60,701 nucleotides of DNA from Lachnospiraceae bacterium (GTDB lineage: Bacteria; Bacillota; Clostridia; Lachnospirales; Lachnospiraceae), in NCBI GenBank assembly GCA_024698075.1, contig JAILRP010000012.1:1-60701 (forward strand), in the 5' to 3' direction. Below the pieces are notes generated by a model. That model had not been told where the DNA came from, made no database searches, and saw nothing but the letters and a program-made list of their open reading frames with translations. Each line of letters begins with the position of its first letter. The stretch's first letter is position 1. Positions 1 to 9,798 of the stretch are shown here, in pieces. Position numbers and translations under genes: made by a program.

Positions 1-557
1 ATCCTGCCGGAGCAGGCTTCATTATGTTCGGAAATGAGCCCTCCCGTTTCATATGCGTATTCAAGAGCCCTTATCATGCGCTTATGGTCATTGAAGTGTA
101 TCTTTGCGGCCGCATCGGGATCGGTCTCTTCAAGCAATGAATGTACATATTCCGGGCCTTTTTCGGCGATAAGCCGTTCTAAGCTCTCCCGATAAACGCT
201 AATCTGTCCTGTCACGGAAAAATCAATGTCATACAGAAGGCTCTGTATGTAAAATCCCGTTCCTCCGACGACTATCGGTATTCGGCCGCTGTTTCTTATA
301 TCTTCTGCGGCCTCCTCGGCCATTTCTTTGAATCGGTAAATGCTGAAGTCTTCGGACGGATCGAGGACATCGATAAGGTAATGTCTTATACCCTTCATCT
401 CTTCTGCCGAGATCTTTGCGGTTCCGATATCCATGCCTTTATATACCTGCATGGAATCCGCAGAGATTATGCTGCCTCCGATCATGGAGGCCAGTTCGAC
501 TGCCGCAGCTGATTTTCCGACCGCAGTAGGTCCTGAGATAATGACAAGACTATCCAT
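1..557 (-). CDS. miaA: tRNA dimethylallyltransferase MiaA, C-terminally truncated by the window edge
   Basis: Transfers a dimethylallyl group to A37 of tRNAs reading UNN codons. About 185 of the usual ~310 residues are visible. I translated the minus strand: it starts MDSLVIISGPTAVGKS, an N-terminal P-loop (GPTAVGKS), followed by the SADSMQVYKGMDIGTAK segment and a VVGGTGFYIQSL segment, both hallmarks of the MiaA family. The ATG at 557 follows the mutL stop after one base, so it is the last visible gene of a mutS-mutL-miaA run. The 3' end lies beyond the window. The family assignment is firm; nothing can be said about the missing part. Confidence 0.95.
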   Translation of the reverse strand, partial: MDSLVIISGPTAVGKSAAAVELASMIGGSIISADSMQVYKGMDIGTAKISAEEMKGIRHYLIDVLDPSEDFSIYRFKEMAEEAAEDIRNSGRIPIVVGGTGFYIQSLLYDIDFSVTGQISVYRESLERLIAEKGPEYVHSLLEETDPDAAAKIHFNDHKRMIRALEYAYETGGLISEHNEACSGR

Positions 558-558
558 G

Positions 559-2409
559 TCAGACGATCCTTTTGAACATTTTTTCGATGTCTTCACGGGA
601 AAACGATATTAGAGTCGGCCTTCCGTGAGGACAGTTGTAAGGATTGTCAAGTTCGAACAGGTCAGATATCAGTTTATCCGCTTCGGAAAATGACAATCTC
701 ATGTTGCCTTTTACGGCCGCTTTACAGGCCATAGTCGCTATCCTGTCCGCCGCCTGTTTCGGACTTTTTGCCTTGGGATCTGCCGCGAGCTCATCGATTA
801 TGCTGATAAAATAATCCTGCGGTGACATACGGAACAGTTCGGAGGGCACTGATGAAAGTGCGTATTCCCTTCCGCCGAAATACTCGATCGTAAAGCCGAT
901 ATCCGAAAATGCATCTAGGCTCTCTTTTAATGCCTCTTCCTGCGAAAGTGAAAGTGACACGATATATGGCGGGCTTATTATCTGCGATACAACGGCATTA
1001 TTTTCTATCTGCTTTGAAAACCGCTCATAAAGTATCTTTTCATGGGCGGCATGCTGGTCCATCATGTACATCTTTCCTTCATATTCCATGATCCAGTACG
1101 TATCGAACACCTGCCCGATGAGCTTGTGACGTTTTGCATGGGCGGCGCTAAGGAAGCCGTCCGTAAACAGGTTTTCCTGAACCGGCTTCGCAGCAGATGT
1201 GCTGCAAAGATCACTGGATTGAAGCGCTTTTTGGGACTGGATCAGGCTCTCGGCAAATACGGGATCCGCGGTGCTCTCAGTGTGTGTTTTGGGAGTTTCA
1301 TAAGAAGGGTCCGCCTGGATCTTATCGAGCCTTGAATGCTGGAACGGCTCCGGCACGTCTTCCGCTTTTGGCTTATCCTGTTCGGATGATATCAGGGGCG
1401 CAAGTGCATCCGCTATCTGCTCGCGATGCTTCATTGAAGCGGAAACAGAGCTTTCTATGATCTCATAGATCTGCTTTTCATCCCTGAACCTTATCTCGGT
1501 CTTTGCAGGATGCACATTAACATCTATCAGCTCAGACTGTATGTCTATGTACAGTATGATGAACGGATATCTGTGCTGCATCAGATACGGGCTCATCGCA
1601 GACTCTGCCGCGGCGGATAATACCCTGCTCTTTACGAAACGGCCGTTAACGAAGAAATATTCACCGTTCCTGTTGCCGCGCGATATCTCACCCCTGCCGG
1701 AAAATCCGCTTACCGTGCATTCTTCGCTCTCAAAGCTTACGGGATTTAAAGCCTCCTTTATCTGACGGCCGAATATATTGTATATTCCTGCCTGGATGTC
1801 TCCGTTACCGGAGCTTGAAAGCTTTATGTCGGAATTGACTGTGTATTTGAATGAAATGTCGGGATGTGACAGTATAAGCCTCTCCATGAGCTGGGTCACA
1901 TAGTTTGCCTCTGTAAGGGGGCTTTTAAGGAATTTCTTCCTTGCCGGTGTATTGAAGAACAGATTCCTTACGATCACTGTTGTTCCGTCGGGAACTCCCG
2001 CCTCATCAAATGACATCTCGCGGCCACCGCTGATGTTATAACGGTATCCCAGTATCGAATCTGGGGTTTTGGTCATCAGCTCGACCTGTGCGACCGCCGC
2101 AACGGATGAAAGCGCCTCACCCCTGAACCCTAGTGAAGAAATGGTGTTAAGGTCATCGGCACATCTTATCTTGCTCGTTGCATGCCGCAGAAAAGCGGTC
2201 CTTATGCTGTCCTTAACGATCCCGGAACCGTTGTCGGTCACTCTTATGTAGTCGATCCCTCCGCCTTTTATCTCGACGCTTATGTTCTTTGCACCGGAAT
2301 CGATCGCATTTTCCGTAAGCTCTTTTACAACGCTTACCGGACGCTCCACGACTTCACCGGCCGCTATCCTGTTGATCGTAGCATCATCAAGCAGTATTAT
2401 ATCACGCAT
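559..2409 (-). CDS. mutL: DNA mismatch repair protein MutL (endonuclease-type)
   Basis: Mismatch-repair ATPase that couples MutS recognition to strand incision. The N-terminal GHKL ATPase motifs are visible (ENAIDSGA, DNGSGI, GFRGEALSS). The C-terminal domain has the endonuclease motif DQHAAHEKILYE, plus ACKAAVK and CPHGRPT metal-site motifs, so this should be a nicking MutL as in organisms without MutH. I start it at the ATG at 2409 (616 aa, MRDIILLDD...), because GGTGAG precedes it at good spacing and the conserved N-terminus begins there. The open frame extends 13 codons upstream into mutS. The mutS stop is 4 bases upstream, so the genes are probably translationally coupled. A poorly conserved linker joins the two domains. 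Confidence 0.97.
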   Translation of the reverse strand: MRDIILLDDATINRIAAGEVVERPVSVVKELTENAIDSGAKNISVEIKGGGIDYIRVTDNGSGIVKDSIRTAFLRHATSKIRCADDLNTISSLGFRGEALSSVAAVAQVELMTKTPDSILGYRYNISGGREMSFDEAGVPDGTTVIVRNLFFNTPARKKFLKSPLTEANYVTQLMERLILSHPDISFKYTVNSDIKLSSSGNGDIQAGIYNIFGRQIKEALNPVSFESEECTVSGFSGRGEISRGNRNGEYFFVNGRFVKSRVLSAAAESAMSPYLMQHRYPFIILYIDIQSELIDVNVHPAKTEIRFRDEKQIYEIIESSVSASMKHREQIADALAPLISSEQDKPKAEDVPEPFQHSRLDKIQADPSYETPKTHTESTADPVFAESLIQSQKALQSSDLCSTSAAKPVQENLFTDGFLSAAHAKRHKLIGQVFDTYWIMEYEGKMYMMDQHAAHEKILYERFSKQIENNAVVSQIISPPYIVSLSLSQEEALKESLDAFSDIGFTIEYFGGREYALSSVPSELFRMSPQDYFISIIDELAADPKAKSPKQAADRIATMACKAAVKGNMRLSFSEADKLISDLFELDNPYNCPHGRPTLISFSREDIEKMFKRIV

Positions 2410-2413
2410 AATC

Positions 2414-5056
2414 TCACCATCTGTTCTTAAGCCTGCTCTGAAGGGCACTTAAAGCGTTAAGTGCTTCCATCGGAGTCATATTGTTGCAGTCAAGCTCCAT
2501 GAGTTCTGATATTATCTCCTCATCGCTTACGGTATCAAAAAGAGACATCTGGCCTCTGTCAACATCATCGCTTTTTTTCAGTATCGCGCGCTTAGGCGGA
2601 TCCGATGCTATGAGTCTGACACTTGCCGAAATATCATTCTCTGAAAGCTGCGCGCTTATATCATTTGCACGTGCAATCACGCTGTCGGGAAGTCCGGCGA
2701 GCTTGGCGACTGCGATGCCGTAGCTTCTGTCCGCTCCGCCTTTTACGATCTTTCTGAGGAACACTATGGTATCCTTCTGCTCCCTGACGGCGATGCAGTA
2801 ATTATTCACTCCCGAGATCTTGCCCTCGAGTTCCGTCAGCTCATGATAATGAGTCGCAAAAAGCGTCTTGGCGCCGAGAAGCTTCGTGTTGCTTATATAT
2901 TCGATCACGGCCCACGCTATCGACAGTCCGTCAAACGTAGATGTTCCCCGGCCGATCTCGTCCAGTATGAGAAGGCTCTTCGACGTGGCATTTCTGAGTA
3001 TGTTCGAAACCTCGGTCATCTCCACCATGAAGGTCGACCGTCCGCTCGCAAGGTCATCACTTGCCCCGACTCTCGTAAAGATACGGTCCACTATCCCTAT
3101 GTCGGCAGATGACGCGGGTACGAATGAACCTATCTGGGCCATCAGTACAATGAGCGCCACCTGACGCATGTATGTTGATTTTCCGGCCATGTTCGGCCCC
3201 GTTATGACGCTTATCCTGTTTGCGGAGTTGTCGAGATAAGTATCGTTTGCTATGAACATTTCATCCTTTGCAAGCTGTTCGACGACGGGGTGCCGGCCGC
3301 CCTTTATGTCTATTATGCCCTTTTCGTTAAGGCTCGGACGTACATATCCGTTAGATGATGCAACATATCCGAGTGATGAATATGCATCTGCCGCCGCAAT
3401 GATTCGTGCACTCCGAAGTATCCTGTCGACTGATCCTGCGAGTTCATTTCTGATGCCGATGAAAAGATCATATTCCAATGAGAACAGCTTATCCTCGGCG
3501 TTCACTATAGTATCTTCGAGCTCTTTAAGGCGCTCCGTCGTATATCTTTCGGCATTGGCCAGTGTCTGTTTCCTTATGAAATCATCCGGAACAAGTTCAA
3601 GGAACGAATTAGTCACCTCAAAATAATATCCGAAAACTCTGTTGTACTTTATCCTCAGGTTTTTGATGCCTGTCCGTTCCCTGTCCTCGGCTTCAAGCTC
3701 TGCAAGCCATTTTTTTCCGTCTGTTTTGGCGCATCGCAGTGAATCCACCTGTTCGCTGTACCCGGGCTTTATTATCCCGCCGTCCTTGATGGTAACGGGT
3801 GCATCCTCGCTTATTGAAGCATCTATAAGCTCGCAGAGGTCGGTTAGCGTATCAAGATCGTCGCACAGGCTGCTCACGGCCTTTATGCGGCAGTCGGAAA
3901 GAAGCGCTTTTATCGGCGGGAGCATGCGTATCGACCCTGCAAAGGCAATAAGGTCCCTAGGATTGGCCGAATGATAGTTGATCTTTCCCATAAGCCGCTC
4001 AAGATCGTATACAGGCGCCAGATATTCCCTGAGCTCCTCCCGCAGTATCAGGTCATCGGCAAATGCCCCTACGGCATCAAGACGCTCTTCTATCTTTTTC
4101 CTGTCGGTCAGCGGCTGCTCCAAAAAAGAGCGGAGCATCCTCGCGCCCATGGCGGTCTTTGTCTTGTCAAGAACATACAGCAGCGAGCCTTTTTTCGTCT
4201 TCTCAAGCATCGTTTCGGTAAGCTCGAGGTTTCTTCTTGTAGCAGAATCAAGGATCATATAATCGGTAACATGGTAGCTTGTTATGTTCCTGATCTGTTC
4301 GATCATGCTTTTCTGGGATTCCGACAGGTACTGCAGGAGCGCCCCGGAAGCAACAAGCGAGGCTGTGCCCGCAAGCCCCAGGCCGGAAGTGTCGGCGACG
4401 CGGAACTGCCGGCATATCGCCTCCGTGCAAAGGTCGTCATCGAAAAACCACGGTTCTATCGGGAATACGACAACGCCTGTATGGAATTTCAGACCATCAA
4501 AATCAAAACCGGAAACGGTAAAGGCTTCATTGCATATTATCTCAGAGGGGTTATATTTGTATATCTCATCGATGAGCTTTCGTGTCTCGGACACCTCGGT
4601 AGACAGGAATATCCCGGTCGTTATGTCGGACACGGCAATGCCGTATGCATCCTCGGAATAGTAAATGCACATGATATAGTTATTGTCTTCCTCATCAAGA
4701 GTCTCCATATCTATATTAGTGCCCGGTGTCGCTATCCTTGTGACCTCTCTCTTAACAAGGCCTTTGGCTTCCCTGGGATCTTCAACCTGTTCGCAGATGG
4801 CTACTTTGTAGCCTTTTTTGACCAGCTTGTTTATATATATCTGGGCGGCATGATACGGTACTCCGCACATCGGTGCCCTCTCTGCCATTCCGCAGTTCTT
4901 GCCGGTGAGAGTCAGCTCCAGTTCTTTTGAAGCCGTAAGCGCATCATCAAAAAACATCTCGTAAAAATCACCGAGACGGTAAAAAAGGATGCAGTCCTTG
5001 TAGCTCTCCTTTGTTTCCATATATTTCTGCATCATTGGAGACAGTTTTTCGTCCAT
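2414..5056 (-). CDS. mutS: DNA mismatch repair protein MutS
   Basis: Recognises mismatches and small loops and recruits MutL. At 880 aa it has the normal MutS1 length. Visible landmarks are the mismatch-wedge motif GDFYEMFFDDA near residue 30, the Walker A GPNMAGKSTYMRQ, the Walker B ILDEIGRGTSTFDG and the ABC-type ATPase end. The short C-terminal extension after the ATPase includes a QMSLFD segment, which resembles a beta-clamp-binding motif. The ATG at 5056 is preceded by GGAG. It lies upstream of mutL and 38 bases downstream of the RNase G gene, all in one direction. Confidence 0.98.
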   Translation of the reverse strand: MDEKLSPMMQKYMETKESYKDCILFYRLGDFYEMFFDDALTASKELELTLTGKNCGMAERAPMCGVPYHAAQIYINKLVKKGYKVAICEQVEDPREAKGLVKREVTRIATPGTNIDMETLDEEDNNYIMCIYYSEDAYGIAVSDITTGIFLSTEVSETRKLIDEIYKYNPSEIICNEAFTVSGFDFDGLKFHTGVVVFPIEPWFFDDDLCTEAICRQFRVADTSGLGLAGTASLVASGALLQYLSESQKSMIEQIRNITSYHVTDYMILDSATRRNLELTETMLEKTKKGSLLYVLDKTKTAMGARMLRSFLEQPLTDRKKIEERLDAVGAFADDLILREELREYLAPVYDLERLMGKINYHSANPRDLIAFAGSIRMLPPIKALLSDCRIKAVSSLCDDLDTLTDLCELIDASISEDAPVTIKDGGIIKPGYSEQVDSLRCAKTDGKKWLAELEAEDRERTGIKNLRIKYNRVFGYYFEVTNSFLELVPDDFIRKQTLANAERYTTERLKELEDTIVNAEDKLFSLEYDLFIGIRNELAGSVDRILRSARIIAAADAYSSLGYVASSNGYVRPSLNEKGIIDIKGGRHPVVEQLAKDEMFIANDTYLDNSANRISVITGPNMAGKSTYMRQVALIVLMAQIGSFVPASSADIGIVDRIFTRVGASDDLASGRSTFMVEMTEVSNILRNATSKSLLILDEIGRGTSTFDGLSIAWAVIEYISNTKLLGAKTLFATHYHELTELEGKISGVNNYCIAVREQKDTIVFLRKIVKGGADRSYGIAVAKLAGLPDSVIARANDISAQLSENDISASVRLIASDPPKRAILKKSDDVDRGQMSLFDTVSDEEIISELMELDCNNMTPMEALNALSALQSRLKNRW

Positions 5057-5094
5057 GTCATGCTCCGTTTATACTATTATCATCAAAACTCAGG

Positions 5095-6309
5095 TCAGTC
5101 AGACTCCGGCATGTATCCCGGAGTCTTATCATGAGGCCGCCCGGCCAATGCATTGTAAAGAGGCAGTCCGTGCCGCCTTCTGACAAGTTCGGCAAGCTTT
5201 AACCCGGTAAAATCAATGAATGAGCAGCCGTATCTGTCATTTTTGCACTCTTCTTTTAAGAGTTCGGCAAGATGAGCGTAATCATCTTCCGACTTCATAT
5301 CGATAAAGTCAATGATGACGATACCGGATATATTTCTCAGCCTCAGCTGTCTTACCGCCTCAGCCGCCGCCTCGGCATTTACGGCATAAAATGTCTCTTC
5401 CCTCCCGGTCTTATGGGAATTTTGTGAAGAGTTCACGTCGATCGCGGTAAGTGCCTCGGTCACATTTATCGATATATAAGCACCGCTCTTTAAATGAACG
5501 GTTCTTGAAAGCACCTCAGAAATCCGTCTTTTTAAAGAGTAAAGGCATCCGAGTGATACAAGCTCATCCCTGTATTTTCTCAGTCCGACCCGGTCGGTCA
5601 GACTGACCGGAGCGGTTATTCCGACATACTCACGGTTCATGGCGGAAATGATATTTTCATCATCGGTTATGACTTCCGTGGCGCCTTTGTCACACAGATA
5701 CATAATGTCCTTTACGAATTCCGGAAGCGGACTGTAAAGAACCGTGTACTTCCCTGCGTGTCCGGAGCGCTCTCTGATCGATCCGAATATATCTTTTATG
5801 GCATCTATCTCTTCTTCTGCTTTTTTTATCCCGTCAGGTTCGAGATAAGTTTTTGTCCGGACAAGGATGCCCATTCCGTATTGTACTGCCTTCTCGGAAA
5901 AGAGTTCCGCAAGCTTTTCTTTTTCATTCAGCGGTATCTTCTTTGAACACTTAACATATGGCTTCTGTGATGAGGCAATGACATACTCTCCGTCTATCGA
6001 GATGATATCCGTGAACTTCGGCTTTTTTGAGCCTGACAGATCATGTCCCGGTTCACTTTTATACATGAGCGGGTATACCATGCCGCCCTTCAGTTTCTTA
6101 TTGATGAAGCCCAACATCTTCGGGCCGTACATCACAAAACTGCTTCCGATCCCTTCGGCACCGCTGTCTGCGACGCAGTTGATCACGGAACCCGGACCAG
6201 GTCCGTAAAGATCCGTATATGCATAGATATGCTCTGTCCTTCCGTCCACGATGTTCAGGAGGACATATCTGCCTTCATATTCAGTGAATACGCATATATT
6301 TTCGTTCAT
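5095..6309 (-). CDS. rng: Ribonuclease E/G family protein (short RNase G)
   Basis: Endoribonuclease of the RNase E/G family, acting in rRNA maturation and mRNA turnover. The 404-aa protein has an N-terminal S1-like region, the 5' sensor/RNase H-like region with GMGILVRT near residue 146, and the DNase I-like catalytic motifs AIDVNSS (Asp291) and IIDFIDM (334-338), which supply the metal-binding aspartates. It ends shortly after the FTGLKLAELVRRR segment and lacks the zinc-link CPxC motif of E. coli RNase G/E, so dimer or tetramer assembly must differ. Its ATG overlaps the stop of the DUF2344 gene by 4 bases (ATGA). The radical-SAM/DUF2344/RNase G order is a familiar Clostridia neighbourhood. 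Confidence 0.9.
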   Translation of the reverse strand: MNENICVFTEYEGRYVLLNIVDGRTEHIYAYTDLYGPGPGSVINCVADSGAEGIGSSFVMYGPKMLGFINKKLKGGMVYPLMYKSEPGHDLSGSKKPKFTDIISIDGEYVIASSQKPYVKCSKKIPLNEKEKLAELFSEKAVQYGMGILVRTKTYLEPDGIKKAEEEIDAIKDIFGSIRERSGHAGKYTVLYSPLPEFVKDIMYLCDKGATEVITDDENIISAMNREYVGITAPVSLTDRVGLRKYRDELVSLGCLYSLKRRISEVLSRTVHLKSGAYISINVTEALTAIDVNSSQNSHKTGREETFYAVNAEAAAEAVRQLRLRNISGIVIIDFIDMKSEDDYAHLAELLKEECKNDRYGCSFIDFTGLKLAELVRRRHGLPLYNALAGRPHDKTPGYMPESD

Positions 6310-6992
6310 ATGATCACGGCTCCAACATCATCAAGAGATATCAGGCTGCCATCGGACGACGTATACTGATCTTCCCTTCTCATGATAAGGTCAGAACGTC
6401 CAACAGTTATACCGTATGGTGCAATGATGGCATTTATCACAAGCTCAGGTTTTATATTGTCTGAGCTTCCCGAGCTTATAAGCATTCTTATGCATTCCTC
6501 ACAGCATCCTATACTGTAGACGAGCGGGCGGAGGTCGATCTCTTTCTCGCTCTTCTTGGTCTTTTTCAGTATCAGGACCTCCTTTTTTGCGGTAAAGGAT
6601 GCGACTGCCTCTTTAAGGTTTATGTCAGGCGATGCGGAAAATCTCACAGTATATTCGGATGCCGCAACCGATGCCATGGCATTTTCACATTTTTCCGGAA
6701 GCGCCTTGAACGAGTGTATCTCGATCTCGGGAACGGACGCCGCGCGAAGGCGTCTTAAGGCTTCTTCTGACGCAACCGGTCCTGTAAGCTCAACATCGGC
6801 ATATTCCCCGTCGCTTTCCATTCCGAGCGGGAGCGGAGGCGTAAATGATAACAGCTGATGCGGCGAAAATCCCGCAGAATACTCAACAGGTATCGATGCT
6901 CTTCGGAACAGCTTCTGGAAGTATCTCATCACATCAAGATGCCCTATATAAACAAGTGCCCCCTTCTTGGAGAATCTGATCCTAACTTTCAT
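6306..6992 (-). CDS. DUF2344 / TIGR03936 radical-SAM-associated protein
   Basis: A 228-aa protein of the DUF2344 family, which is nearly always found next to or fused with the TIGR03960 radical-SAM protein. The function is not established. The conserved start MKVRIRFSKKG, the IGHLDVMRYF segment and SPHQLLSFTPPLPLG are visible. I place the start at 6992, where GGAGGTG lies 7 bases upstream. The open frame runs 28 codons further into the radical-SAM gene. It overlaps that gene's stop by 11 bases and the RNase G start by 4, so the three genes form a tight operon. Confidence 0.9.
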   Translation of the reverse strand: MKVRIRFSKKGALVYIGHLDVMRYFQKLFRRASIPVEYSAGFSPHQLLSFTPPLPLGMESDGEYADVELTGPVASEEALRRLRAASVPEIEIHSFKALPEKCENAMASVAASEYTVRFSASPDINLKEAVASFTAKKEVLILKKTKKSEKEIDLRPLVYSIGCCEECIRMLISSGSSDNIKPELVINAIIAPYGITVGRSDLIMRREDQYTSSDGSLISLDDVGAVII

Positions 6993-8841
6993 AACAGACA
7001 CCTCCGGTATACTTTGCCGCACCGCATCCGCTGCATTTTTCCCTGCAGTTCGGAGTAACGGCGGCTTTTTCGGCATTTTTGCATTCCCTTATGAGAAAAT
7101 CCTTCGAAACGCCCGTATCTATGAAATCCCATGGCAGGACCTCGTCAAAGGGACGTTCCCTGTTATAGTAAAACTTCGGATCGATGCCGCACCGGCTGAA
7201 TGCAAGCTCCCACGGCTCCATGGAAAACGTTTCGGTCCATGCATCAAAAAGAGCACCGTTTTCATAGGCCCGGTAAATAACGGAAGAAAGCCTCCTGTCG
7301 CCTCTTGCCATTACACCCTCGAGCACGGAAACATCTGCCGCATGCCAGTTATACCGTATGGACTTGTAATTCAGCTGGCGCCTCATCGCCTCGTTAACGA
7401 CATGCGCCTTATACCTGAATTCGTCCATTGTATCCATTTTTGCCCATTGGAACGGAGTGAACGGCTTTGGAACAAAAAACGAAGTGGAGCTTACTATGCT
7501 GACTTTGCACTGGCGCTCCTCCTTCGGGATAGTATCGTAATACAGCTTTGCGATCTCATTTGAAAGCTCCGCTATTCCTTCCATATCTTCCTCTGTCTCA
7601 TATGGAAGACCTAGCATGAAATAGAGCTTTACCCTTGTCCATCCTCCGAGAAAGGCCTGAAGACAGCCGTTCAGTATGTCATCCTTTGTAAGTCCCTTGT
7701 TTATGACATTGCGCATCCTCTGGCTGCCGGCCTCGGGTGCAAATGTTACGACGGATTTTCTGATATCCTGGACTGCGCTCATCACATCAAGTGAAAACGC
7801 ATCAACACGGAGAGACGGCAGGGAAATGTTTATATGCTCGTCTTTAAATTCCCTGATAAGAAAATCACACAGTTTCCCAAGCTCCCGATAGTCTGAGGAG
7901 GAAAGGGACGAAAGTGAGATCTCTTCATATCCGGTATTCTTTATCATTTCACGCGCAAAACGCTCGAGCGTTTTTTCGTCGCGTTCCCGCAGCGGCCTGT
8001 ATACGCTTCCGGCCTGGCAGAACCTGCATCCTCTTATGCATCCCCTCTGTATCTCAAGCACTACCCTGTCCTGTGTCGCCTTGATATAAGGGACGACAGG
8101 CTTTAAAGGATAGTACGTATCGGAAAGTTCTGACACGACCTGCTTTTCGATCTTTTCGGGAACATCCTCATAGAGCGGGACGAAATCCTTTATGGTCCCA
8201 TCAGGATTATATTCGGGCTCATAGCATGATGGAGCGTATATTCCGGGTATCGATGCGGCTTTTCTGATAAAGCTTTTCCTGTCAAAGCCCTGCCCGCGGC
8301 ATTCCTTGTAAAGATCCAAAAGCTCCCTGTAGCTTGTCTCCCCCTCTCCTATGTACACAAGGTCAAAAAAGTCAGCAACAGGTTCTGGATTGTAAGTGCA
8401 TGGGCCTCCGCATATCACTATCGGATCATCATCACTTCTGTCACGTGAATATATAGGTATCCCTGAAAGGTCGAGGATCTGCAGTATATTTGTATAGCAC
8501 ATCTCATACTGCAGTGTTATCCCTAGAAAATCAAAGGATCTTACCGGTTCCTGGGATTCGAGCGCAAAAAGAGGAATATGCTCATCCTTCATTATCTTAT
8601 GAAGATCAGTCCACACGGAATATACACGCTCGCACCACACATCATCGAATGAATTGAGCATGTCATACAGTATCTGTATCCCGAGATGAGACATCCCGAT
8701 CTCGTATATGTCGGGAAAGCACATGCAGAATCTTATCCTGCCTTCCGGATCCTTATAGACGGCATTGACTTCATGCCCTATATAGCGGGCAGGCTTGTCG
8801 ACCGACATCAGTATTCTGTTTTCAAGCGCTAGTTTATCCAT
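6982..8841 (-). CDS. TIGR03960-family radical SAM protein
   Basis: A 619-aa protein of the TIGR03960 radical-SAM family (B12-binding-like N-terminal fold plus radical-SAM barrel). The N-terminus contains KPARYIGHEVN and FPDIYEIGMSHLGIQ, both typical of the family. The 4Fe-4S site is the CIRGCRFC motif (CxxxCxxC). A C-terminal Cys cluster (CREKCSGC) could bind a second cluster. The substrate is unknown; the constant link with DUF2344 and RNase G suggests RNA or ribosome-related chemistry, which is inference. The ATG at 8841 has no clear ribosome-binding site, and an in-frame stop lies 12 bases upstream, so there is no longer alternative. Confidence 0.92.
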   Translation of the reverse strand: MDKLALENRILMSVDKPARYIGHEVNAVYKDPEGRIRFCMCFPDIYEIGMSHLGIQILYDMLNSFDDVWCERVYSVWTDLHKIMKDEHIPLFALESQEPVRSFDFLGITLQYEMCYTNILQILDLSGIPIYSRDRSDDDPIVICGGPCTYNPEPVADFFDLVYIGEGETSYRELLDLYKECRGQGFDRKSFIRKAASIPGIYAPSCYEPEYNPDGTIKDFVPLYEDVPEKIEKQVVSELSDTYYPLKPVVPYIKATQDRVVLEIQRGCIRGCRFCQAGSVYRPLRERDEKTLERFAREMIKNTGYEEISLSSLSSSDYRELGKLCDFLIREFKDEHINISLPSLRVDAFSLDVMSAVQDIRKSVVTFAPEAGSQRMRNVINKGLTKDDILNGCLQAFLGGWTRVKLYFMLGLPYETEEDMEGIAELSNEIAKLYYDTIPKEERQCKVSIVSSTSFFVPKPFTPFQWAKMDTMDEFRYKAHVVNEAMRRQLNYKSIRYNWHAADVSVLEGVMARGDRRLSSVIYRAYENGALFDAWTETFSMEPWELAFSRCGIDPKFYYNRERPFDEVLPWDFIDTGVSKDFLIRECKNAEKAAVTPNCREKCSGCGAAKYTGGVCYES

Positions 8842-8866
8842 AAATGACTTTTAATATGATAACATA

Positions 8867-8896
8867 AGAAAAGACGTATTTACATACGTCTTTTCT
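8867..8896 (-). terminator. Intrinsic terminator after the secreted InlB-repeat gene
   Basis: A perfect 13-bp inverted repeat (8867-8879 with 8884-8896) and a 4-base loop. The 3' arm on the minus strand ends in TTTTCT. It lies 24 bases after the stop of the 8920-9744 gene and before the radical-SAM operon. The arms are nearly symmetrical, but no plus-strand gene ends here. Confidence 0.85.
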
Positions 8897-8919
8897 CATA
8901 CTATATTGGACCGGCCGGA

Positions 8920-9744
8920 TCAGTCATCAACATAAATGGCATAGAAAGTGATATCCCTGTGAATGCCTTCACCGTCGTATCTGCCGCCGTCATCCTTCTG
9001 ATAATGGTCAAATTTCTTGTTCTTGTGCTCGGGAGCATCGGCCCATGCACTTTCGCCGTCACGAATAGTGAACTCATCTATCGTATCGCCCGTGATGTCA
9101 TCAACGAACTTAACCCTGTGGTTTATGTAATAGCATGCAGCAATGGCCCTGTCTTCTGTTACGTTTGTCCAGTCCCCGTCCCAGCCTGCGAATTCATATC
9201 CTGCGATGCAGGGGTCGGGAGGAGTCGTAAGAGAAGCTCCGTAAGGGACTATATCGGTCTTCCACAGTTCGCCGTTCCACGCATTATACCAATGTACCGC
9301 ACATGTCTTGCCCGGAACTCCCTTAGGGATGTTGAGCGTTGCCCACCATGCGGGGAACTGAGCGGATTTATTGTTTGTGAACTTCTTGGTCCACAGAGCG
9401 ACATTCGTGGGAGGAGGTGTCAGATTGGTAGGCACTCCTATAGCAGGAACAGAAGGTATTGCAGGCAATGCTCCCGCTTTTGCATATGCACCGAGGATCA
9501 CCCTGTCCTCAGTAACATTTGCGGCACTTCCGACCCATGATAAGAAAAGATAGCCGGGTACCGCGGTATCCGTAGGAACAGGCGCATTCTTGCCGTGCGC
9601 GACCGGAACGGTAATGACTTTTGTTCCGTAGATGAACGTAACATTGTGCATCGTCTTAGCTGATGCATCGACCTTTATCCCGGCTGTTGCGACAATTACC
9701 GCTGCCGCAGTCAGAATGAGCAGTTTCTTTAAGAATCCCTTCAT
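8920..9744 (-). CDS. Secreted InlB B-repeat (Listeria-Bacteroides repeat) protein
   Basis: A 274-aa protein with a clear Sec signal peptide (MKGFLKKLLILTAAAVIVATAG), predicted to be cleaved near residues 28-30. It is built from three degenerate InlB B-repeat (Flg_new) beta-grasp units at about residues 33-88, 145-207 and 210-274. The second carries the classic GYEFAGWDGDWTNVTEDRAI signature, and the first repeats NVTEDRVILGAY. I see no LPXTG, LysM, SLH or choline-binding anchor, so it is probably released or held by partner proteins. GGGGAT precedes the ATG. It forms a single-gene unit with its own promoter and terminator. No substrate or partner can be read from the neighbours. Confidence 0.85.
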   Translation of the reverse strand: MKGFLKKLLILTAAAVIVATAGIKVDASAKTMHNVTFIYGTKVITVPVAHGKNAPVPTDTAVPGYLFLSWVGSAANVTEDRVILGAYAKAGALPAIPSVPAIGVPTNLTPPPTNVALWTKKFTNNKSAQFPAWWATLNIPKGVPGKTCAVHWYNAWNGELWKTDIVPYGASLTTPPDPCIAGYEFAGWDGDWTNVTEDRAIAACYYINHRVKFVDDITGDTIDEFTIRDGESAWADAPEHKNKKFDHYQKDDGGRYDGEGIHRDITFYAIYVDD

Positions 9745-9798
9745 AATTATCCCCTTTCAGTATATATAATGCAGATTTTCCACATTAAGACGGTTATC

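Noticed and set aside
3971-4930. 319-residue plus-strand open frame opposite mutS
   Set aside because: It is antisense to a well-conserved region of mutS and the translation shows no recognisable domain; a codon-composition shadow.
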